Below are positions 5,919-10,499 of a DNA stretch of 10,499 bases, piece by piece. Position numbers and translations under genes: made by a program. The DNA comes from JANNAT01 sp043766915. Lineage in GTDB: Bacteria > Pseudomonadota > Alphaproteobacteria > Rhodobacterales > Rhodobacteraceae. The stretch spans positions 1-10,499 of the forward strand of contig JAYUHO010000295.1 in NCBI GenBank assembly GCA_043766915.1, read 5' to 3'. The first letter of the stretch is position 1; every line of letters begins with the position of its first letter. The notes beneath the pieces are model-generated. The model saw only the letters and a program-made list of their open reading frames with translations, ran no database searches and was not told the DNA's origin.

Positions 5919-6947
5919 ATGGCAAAACGTGTTGGCATGGCTGATCTTGCGGCGGCGGCGGGCGTCTCGGTGGCAACGGTGGACCGCGCGTTGAACGGGC
6001 GCGAAGCGGTCCGTGCGGAAACCATGGCGCGATTGATGCAGGCTGCGGCGCGCATTGGCCATCCGTTGGCCGCGCGTCTTCCGCAATATGCTGCCGATGG
6101 AACGGTGCTGCGCATCGGGGTGGTGCTGCACAAAGCGGGGCAAGAGTTTTACCAGGATTTTGCCCAGGCGCTGACCTTGGCGGTTGCGAGTTACCCCGGA
6201 CTGCGCGCCCAGCTTGTGCTGGAATTCGCCACATCGCAATCGCCCGACGAGGTGGCATCGCTGTTGCGGCGGATGAAAGGTCAATGCGATGTGCTGGCGG
6301 CAACGGCGGTGAACCATCCCGAAATCACCGCCGCCGTGACCGAGTTAAAGGCCGCTGGCCTGCCGGTATTTGCGCTGTTGTCGGATTTCGCACAGGGCGT
6401 GCGGGCCGGGTACTTTGGGATAAACAACCTGAAAGCAGGGCGAATTGCGGGCTGGATCACCGCACTGGCGGTGAAAAATCCCGGAAAGCTGGCGGTTTTT
6501 GTGGGTGGCCACCGCTGGCATGGCCACGATCTGCGTGAGGTTGGGTTTCGGTCTTATTTGCGCGAATATGCTGCGGGGCTGACGGTGCTGGACACGCTGG
6601 TGAATCTTGAAACCCGGTCTTTGACCTATGAGGCGACGCGCGCCCTGCTGTCGCGTCAGCCCGATCTGCGCGGTATCTATGTGGCGGGGGGCGGGATGGA
6701 AGGGGCGATTGCCGCCCTGCGCGAGATGCGCGCGCCGGGCGAGGTGGCGCTGGTGGTGAATGAGCTGACGTCTGAATCCCGCGCGGCCCTGACCGAAGGT
6801 TTGGTCACACTGGTCACCGCCACGCCGCTGGACGCATTGACCCGCGATTTGGTCGCGGTGATGGCACGCGCGGCCAAAGGTGTTTGGGCCGAGGACGGCA
6901 TGCAGCATTTCCTGCCTCCGGTCTTGCATGTGCCCGAGATGCTATAG
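5919..6947 (+). CDS. LacI-family transcriptional regulator
   Basis: This 342-residue regulator is a cytoplasmic DNA-binding protein. The helix-turn-helix is clear at about 6-28 (MADLAAAAGVSVATVDRALNGR), followed by a short hinge (AARIGHPLAAR, 43-53). A periplasmic-binding-protein-like effector domain runs from about 63 to the end, beginning VLRIGVVLHKAGQEFYQDF; this resembles the RbsB-type binding domains and suggests a monosaccharide or polyol effector. It is transcribed divergently from the oxygenase operon and precedes a sugar importer, so it probably controls one or both. The ATG at 5919 was chosen because AGAAAGG (5905-5911) lies seven bases upstream. An in-frame ATG at 5889 would place a perfect palindrome inside the coding region and has a poor ribosome site. 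The ligand cannot be deduced. Confidence 0.9.
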   Translation: MAKRVGMADLAAAAGVSVATVDRALNGREAVRAETMARLMQAAARIGHPLAARLPQYAADGTVLRIGVVLHKAGQEFYQDFAQALTLAVASYPGLRAQLVLEFATSQSPDEVASLLRRMKGQCDVLAATAVNHPEITAAVTELKAAGLPVFALLSDFAQGVRAGYFGINNLKAGRIAGWITALAVKNPGKLAVFVGGHRWHGHDLREVGFRSYLREYAAGLTVLDTLVNLETRSLTYEATRALLSRQPDLRGIYVAGGGMEGAIAALREMRAPGEVALVVNELTSESRAALTEGLVTLVTATPLDALTRDLVAVMARAAKGVWAEDGMQHFLPPVLHVPEML

Positions 6948-6964
6948 TCCACCCGGCGAAGTTT

Positions 6965-7020
6965 TTCGAATTTGTGGAATTTGTAGGTTGAGTTAGTTTT
7001 AAAATAGAATATCTATTCCA
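6965..7020 (+). promoter_or_regulatory. AT-rich promoter region with palindromic operator-like site before the TIM-barrel gene
   Basis: This gap between the regulator and the next gene is markedly AT-rich against GC-rich surroundings. It holds a tandem repeat, GAATTTGTG then GAATTTGTA (6968-6985), and a possible -35 TTGAGT (6988-6993) and -10 TATCTA (7010-7015) 16 bases apart. A palindrome, AATAGA-ATA-TCTATT (7003-7017), overlaps that -10. This suggests the isomerase/importer genes have their own regulated promoter. Box assignments are by eye. Confidence 0.45.
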
Positions 7021-7062
7021 TACGTTTCGCCGCTCTGGCGCCGTGTTGGAGATTCGCCCCGA

Positions 7063-7881
7063 ATGTTGCCTTTCGCCCTGAACCACATGACCGCGCCAAA
7101 TCTTGACTGGCAGGCCTTTATTGACCTCAGCGCGGACTTGGGCTGCGTTGGTGTCGAATTCCGCAATGATCTGGCGGGGCCGCTGTTTGGGGGCGAAGAT
7201 CCGGCTTTTGTGGGGGCCGCTGCGCGCGTCAAAGGGCTGCGGTTTCTGGCGCTGGCCGAAGTGAAGACGTTCAATGATTGGTCTGATATCAAGCGGGCCG
7301 AAGCCGAAAGCCTGATGCAAATTGCTGTAGCTGCAGGCGCCGAAGCGGTCAGCCTGATCCCGCGCAATGACGGGGTGGCAACGGATCGTGCGCAAAGCCG
7401 GGCGGTGATGACGGTTGCGCTGCGCGAACTGCTGCCGATGCTGCGGGCGCATGGCCTGCGCGCGATGGTCGAGCCTCTGGGGTTCGAGGTGTGCTCACTT
7501 CGGTATAAATCTGATCTGGTTGACGTGATTGAGACATTGGGCGGCACCGATACCTATAAAATCGTGCATGACACCTTCCATCACCATCTTGCAGGCGGCG
7601 GGCCGATTTTCGCGCAACACACCGGGATTGTGCATATTTCTGGTGTAACAGACCCGACGGTTTCAGTGGCCGACATGCGCGATGGTCACCGCGTTCTGGT
7701 TGATGCCGCCGACCGTCTTGGCAACATCGCCCAAATTGCGGCCTTGCAGGCGCACGGCTATGCTGGCCCGATCAGTTTCGAACCCTTCGCCGCATCGGTT
7801 CACGCCTTGCGCGATCCGAAACAGGCGCTGACCGCATCAATGAATTTCATCCGATCAGGGCTGGCAGCCATCGCTGCGTGA
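7063..7881 (+). CDS. IolE/MocC-type TIM-barrel sugar isomerase/epimerase or dehydratase
   Basis: The 272-residue protein has the xylose-isomerase-like (AP-endonuclease 2) TIM-barrel pattern. Probable divalent-metal ligands are visible in the usual order at barrel strand ends: Glu137 (MVEPLGF), Asp170 and His173 (VHDTFHH), His191 (VHISG) and Glu240 (SFEPF). Family members include 2-keto-myo-inositol dehydratase IolE, hydroxypyruvate isomerase, keto-sugar 3-epimerases and rhizopine protein MocC, and sequence alone does not separate them here. No signal peptide, so cytoplasmic. The ATG at 7063 has GGAG at 7048-7051, a rather long 11-base spacing. It lies upstream of the binding protein gene of a sugar importer and close to MocD/MocE-like genes, so a role in inositol-derivative or related polyol catabolism is the best guess. 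Confidence 0.8.
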   Translation: MLPFALNHMTAPNLDWQAFIDLSADLGCVGVEFRNDLAGPLFGGEDPAFVGAAARVKGLRFLALAEVKTFNDWSDIKRAEAESLMQIAVAAGAEAVSLIPRNDGVATDRAQSRAVMTVALRELLPMLRAHGLRAMVEPLGFEVCSLRYKSDLVDVIETLGGTDTYKIVHDTFHHHLAGGGPIFAQHTGIVHISGVTDPTVSVADMRDGHRVLVDAADRLGNIAQIAALQAHGYAGPISFEPFAASVHALRDPKQALTASMNFIRSGLAAIAA

Positions 7882-7959
7882 TCGAAAAGATACCGTCCCC
7901 AAAGGGCGGGCCGGCTGGGAGATAAAGGTGTGCCGGACACCATCCGTGGAGGAGAGACT

Positions 7960-8898
7960 ATGAAAAAGACCCTAATCGCTGCTGGTTTTGTGGCCCTTCT
8001 TGGCTCGACAGCAATGGCCCAAGACATTGGCGTGTCGATGGCCAAGTTTGACGACAACTTTCTGACCGTTCTGCGCACCGGCATGTCTGACTATGCCGCA
8101 ACGCTTTCGGGCGTGAACCTGCAGGTTGAAGATGCAGGCAATGATGTGGCCAAGCAATTGGACCAGATCAACAACTTCATCGCGTCTGGCGTGAAGGCCA
8201 TCGTGGTGAACCCGGTTGATACCTCGGCCACCCAAGCAATGTCGGATGCAGCGGCTGCGGCGAATATCCCGCTGGTCTATGTCAACCGGCAGCCGGTGAA
8301 CGTCGACACTCTGCCAGACAATCAGGCGTTTGTTGCATCGAACGAAGTCGACTCTGGCACGCTTGAAACGCTGGAAGTTTGCCGTTTGCTGAAAGAAGCT
8401 GGCAAGGCTGACGCGCAAATCTATGTAATGATGGGCGAACTTTCCAACCAGGCCGCTGTGCAGCGCACCGCCGACATCCACGACGTGATGGCGTCGGGCA
8501 ACTGTGGCGTGACGTTGAACATCATCGACGAGCAAACTGCCAACTGGTCGCGTGACGAAGCGCAAACCCTGATGACCAACTGGCTGTCGGCGGGCACTGC
8601 GTTTGACGCCGTGATCGCCAACAACGATGAGATGGCTTTGGGCGCGATCAATGCGATGAAAGCTGCCAACATGGACATGAAATCAGTCATCGTCGGCGGC
8701 GTTGATGCCACCGCTGATGCGCTGGCCGCCATGCAGGCAGGTGATCTGGACGCAACCGTGTTCCAGGATGCTGCAGGGCAGGGCAAAGGCGCGCTGGATG
8801 CCGCTTTGGCTTTGGCCAAGGGCGAAGCCGTAGAGCAGAAGGTCTACGTGCCCTTCGTTCTGGTGACCCCGGCCAACGTGGCAGATTTCGTCAAGTAA
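7960..8898 (+). CDS. Periplasmic sugar-binding protein of an ABC importer (RbsB/MocB type)
   Basis: This 312-residue type 1 periplasmic binding protein (Peripla_BP_4 family) captures a sugar or polyol for the permease encoded downstream. A classic Sec signal peptide is visible: KK, a hydrophobic core (LIAAGFVALLG) and an AMA-QD cleavage site after residue 20. Family landmarks include VNPVDTSAT (83-91), IANNDEMALGAI (219-230), VGGVDATADAL (245-255) and LVTPANV (301-307). Two cysteines (141 and 182) in the exported chain could form a disulfide. The ATG at 7960 follows an excellent GGAGGAG ribosome site (7948-7954). A GTG at 7930 in frame would put ten charged residues ahead of the signal peptide and is rejected. 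MocB, the rhizopine-binding protein, and inositol- or ribose-binding proteins are all in this family; the ligand is not resolvable. Confidence 0.9.
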   Translation: MKKTLIAAGFVALLGSTAMAQDIGVSMAKFDDNFLTVLRTGMSDYAATLSGVNLQVEDAGNDVAKQLDQINNFIASGVKAIVVNPVDTSATQAMSDAAAAANIPLVYVNRQPVNVDTLPDNQAFVASNEVDSGTLETLEVCRLLKEAGKADAQIYVMMGELSNQAAVQRTADIHDVMASGNCGVTLNIIDEQTANWSRDEAQTLMTNWLSAGTAFDAVIANNDEMALGAINAMKAANMDMKSVIVGGVDATADALAAMQAGDLDATVFQDAAGQGKGALDAALALAKGEAVEQKVYVPFVLVTPANVADFVK

Positions 8899-8927
8899 TC
8901 TTCTGCACGGCTTAGCTTTGATAAATC

Positions 8928-8955
8928 GGGGGGGCGGCCCCAAAGCCGCCCTTCC
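8928..8955 (+). terminator. GC-rich hairpin after the binding protein gene (partial terminator or RNA stabiliser)
   Basis: GGGCGGC (8932-8938), loop CCCAAA and GCCGCCC (8945-8951) form a perfect 7 bp stem, extendable by two G-U and two G-C pairs to 8928-8955. It begins 29 bases after the binding protein stop, with no clean U-run behind it. In many importer operons such a structure raises binding-protein mRNA relative to permease and ATPase. Confidence 0.55.
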
Positions 8956-9030
8956 ATTTCCTATGACCAGCATCGCTTTTGTGCCACGCTGCGGCAATCC
9001 GGGGGCCACCCGGAAAACGGGAGACGCACC

Positions 9031-10032
9031 ATGACCGCACTTTCCGCCGCCCCTTCACGGCGCAGCAGACCCGCCGAGATGAACGTGTTGTTCGGCCTGA
9101 TCGCCATCTGTCTGGTGTTCGAGGTGCTGGGCTGGCTGTTTATCGGCCAAAGTTTTCTGATCAACCTGCAGCGCCTGCGCATCATCATCCTGCAGGTGTC
9201 GATCGTTGGCATCATTGCCGTGGGCATTACCCAGGTGATCATCACCGGCGGCATTGATCTGTCTGCCGGGTCGGTCGTTGGCGCAACGGCGATGATCACG
9301 ATGAGCCTTGCACAAATTTCAACCGGGGCCGCCCCGGTTTTCCCCAGCCTGACCGACCTGCCGGTGATCGTGCCTTTGGTGGCAGGTCTGTCTTTGGGCG
9401 CACTGGCGGGGATCATCAATGGATCGCTGGTCGCCTATACGAAAATTCCACCCTTTATTGCCACACTTGGCATGATGGTGACGGCGCGCGGGGTGGCGAA
9501 ATGGTATACCAACGGCAAGCCTGTCAGCTTTCCCACTGATGCCTATGCCACCATCGGCGCATCACTGAACCCGGTGATTTTGTTCGCCATCGTGGCGCTG
9601 CTGTTTCATCTGGCGCTGAAATATACTGTATACGGCAAGCACACTTACGCCATCGGATCGAACGTTGAAGCCGCGCGGATATCGGGCATCAAGGTGGAAA
9701 AGCATCTGGTGCTGGTCTATGCCATTGCGGGGCTGCTGGCCGGATTGGCGGCGATTGTGCTGTCATCCAAAAACCTGACCGCGCAATCGGGCATGGGGGT
9801 GATGTATGAACTGGACGCCATCGCCATGGCGGTGATTGGTGGGGTGTCGCTGTCGGGTGGGCGCGGGTCGATCATTGGCACCGTGCTGGGGGCGATGATT
9901 TTCGGGGTGATCATCTCGGGCTTCACGTTTTTGCGCATCGACGCCTATTATCAGGAAATGATCAAAGGCGTGATCATCGTGTCGGCGGTGGTGGCCGATG
10001 TGGCGCGTCAGCGCAAACGTGGCAGGGCGTGA
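9031..10032 (+). CDS. Sugar ABC transporter permease (RbsC/FrcC family)
   Basis: This 333-residue inner-membrane permease belongs to the BPD_transp_2 (CUT2) family. Hydrophobic helices are evident near 18-38, 48-71, 82-95, 110-133, 139-152, 179-197, 224-245, 262-275, 281-299 and 310-324. Family signatures seen: GGIDLSAGS (73-81), PPFIATLGMM (140-149), YAIGSNVEAARISGI (206-220, the cytoplasmic coupling region) and AIAMAVIGGVSLSGGRGS (263-280). It would form the homodimeric channel for the solute delivered by the upstream binding protein. The ATG at 9031 has GGGAG at 9019-9023, seven bases upstream. Its stop at 10030-10032 overlaps the ribosome site (GAGGAG) of the ATPase gene, so the two are probably co-translated. 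Confidence 0.92.
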   Translation: MTALSAAPSRRSRPAEMNVLFGLIAICLVFEVLGWLFIGQSFLINLQRLRIIILQVSIVGIIAVGITQVIITGGIDLSAGSVVGATAMITMSLAQISTGAAPVFPSLTDLPVIVPLVAGLSLGALAGIINGSLVAYTKIPPFIATLGMMVTARGVAKWYTNGKPVSFPTDAYATIGASLNPVILFAIVALLFHLALKYTVYGKHTYAIGSNVEAARISGIKVEKHLVLVYAIAGLLAGLAAIVLSSKNLTAQSGMGVMYELDAIAMAVIGGVSLSGGRGSIIGTVLGAMIFGVIISGFTFLRIDAYYQEMIKGVIIVSAVVADVARQRKRGRA

Positions 10033-10042
10033 GGAGCACAGC

Positions 10043-10499
10043 ATGAGCGACATCATTCTTGAAACACGCGGTCTGACCAAGCGTTATGGCGGGGTTCATG
10101 CACTGGAAGACGCCAACTTTACCCTGCGCGCGGGTGAGCATGTGGCGGTGGTCGGCGACAATGGCGCGGGCAAATCGACCTTCGTGCGCCAGATCACTGC
10201 GGTAGAGCAGAAATCGGCGGGGCAGGTGTTTTTCAACGGCCACGAGGTGAACTTCACCGGCCCCTTGGCGGCACGAGAGGCCGGGATTGAAACCGTTTTT
10301 CAGAATCTGGCGCTCGCGGATGATCCGGATGTGCCGTCGAACCTGTCTCTGGGGCGCGAGATTATTAAATTTAATCTGGGACCGTTTTCCATTCTGGACC
10401 GCAAGGCGATGAAGGATGCCACCTTGCGCGCGTTGGAACTGACGGCGGTGAAAATTCCCAATGTTGACAACACCATCCGCAACATGTCGGGCGGCCAAC
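10043..10499 (+). CDS. Sugar ABC transporter ATP-binding protein (FrcA-like), 5' part only
   Basis: The first 152 codons are present before the right edge cuts the gene. Visible motifs: Walker A GDNGAGKST (38-46), Q-loop Gln87 (TVFQNLALADD) and the signature MSGGQ (148-152), which is the last thing in the window; Walker B lies outside. The GDNGAGKST variant and the LALADDPDV stretch are typical of the short, single-domain ATPases of CUT2 importers such as FrcA (about 260 residues) rather than the duplicated RbsA type of about 500 residues. Whether it is single-domain cannot be confirmed from this fragment. The ATG at 10043 has GAGGAG (10031-10036), which overlaps the permease stop. It energises uptake together with the binding protein and permease upstream. 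Confidence 0.93.
   Translation, partial: MSDIILETRGLTKRYGGVHALEDANFTLRAGEHVAVVGDNGAGKSTFVRQITAVEQKSAGQVFFNGHEVNFTGPLAAREAGIETVFQNLALADDPDVPSNLSLGREIIKFNLGPFSILDRKAMKDATLRALELTAVKIPNVDNTIRNMSGGQ

Noticed and set aside
5779..6303. N-terminal extension of the oxygenase frame to a 533-residue product
   Set aside because: The extra sequence is Pro/Arg-rich, mostly antisense to the LacI-family gene, and crosses the divergent promoter; a strong ribosome site supports the TTG at 5778.
7930..7959. GTG start ten codons upstream of the binding protein signal peptide
   Set aside because: It would bury the signal peptide behind a charged stretch; the GGAGGAG site points to the ATG at 7960. A small GGTGT/ACACC hairpin (7927-7941) spans this GTG but is weak.
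1..10499. CRISPR arrays, tRNA/rRNA genes, insertion sequences, phage or toxin-antitoxin genes
   Set aside because: Gaps are short (140 bases at most) and no repeats, conserved RNA sequence or transposase/integrase motifs were seen; the genes look like ordinary, compositionally uniform metabolic operons.

Overview
The window looks like the chromosome of a GC-rich alphaproteobacterium, most probably of the Rhodobacter/Roseobacter group. The best evidence is the polyol block at the left. Its gene order (ABC permease, ATPase, 256-residue short-chain sorbitol dehydrogenase, long-chain mannitol dehydrogenase) and its protein sequences match the smo/mtlK locus of Rhodobacter sphaeroides as I remember it. 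No database search was possible.

Layout. (1) Bases 1-3443, + strand: the tail of a polyol ABC transport and oxidation operon, with the end of a SmoG-type permease, then smoK, smoS and mtlK. Sorbitol and mannitol are imported by one ABC importer and each is oxidised to fructose. (2) Bases 3444-3575: a short convergent intergenic stretch with two hairpins. (3) Bases 3576-5778, - strand: a tightly packed three-gene operon read right to left. It encodes a membrane-bound fatty-acid-desaturase-type diiron oxygenase (MocD-like), a small Rieske ferredoxin (MocE-like) and a PanB-superfamily protein lacking several residues needed for ketopantoate synthesis. (4) Bases 5779-5918: a divergent control region full of inverted and direct repeats. 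(5) Bases 5919-10499, + strand: a LacI-family regulator, an IolE/MocC-type TIM-barrel enzyme, and an RbsB/RbsC/FrcA-type sugar ABC importer (binding protein, permease, start of the ATPase, which runs off the window).

Blocks 3 and 5 together resemble the rhizopine (methylated amino-inositol) catabolism genes of rhizobia: oxygenase plus Rieske ferredoxin, sugar-isomerase-like protein and periplasmic sugar-binding importer. A simple model is that the importer brings in a polyol or inositol derivative, the MocDE pair hydroxylates or O-demethylates it, and the TIM-barrel enzyme isomerises or dehydrates a keto-sugar intermediate, under the control of the LacI-family protein. The PanB-like protein is the least explained part. 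No ferredoxin reductase (MocF) or Gfo/Idh/MocA dehydrogenase is in view; they may lie to the right or elsewhere.

No tRNA, rRNA, CRISPR array, insertion sequence or phage gene was seen. No gene-free stretch exceeds about 140 bases.
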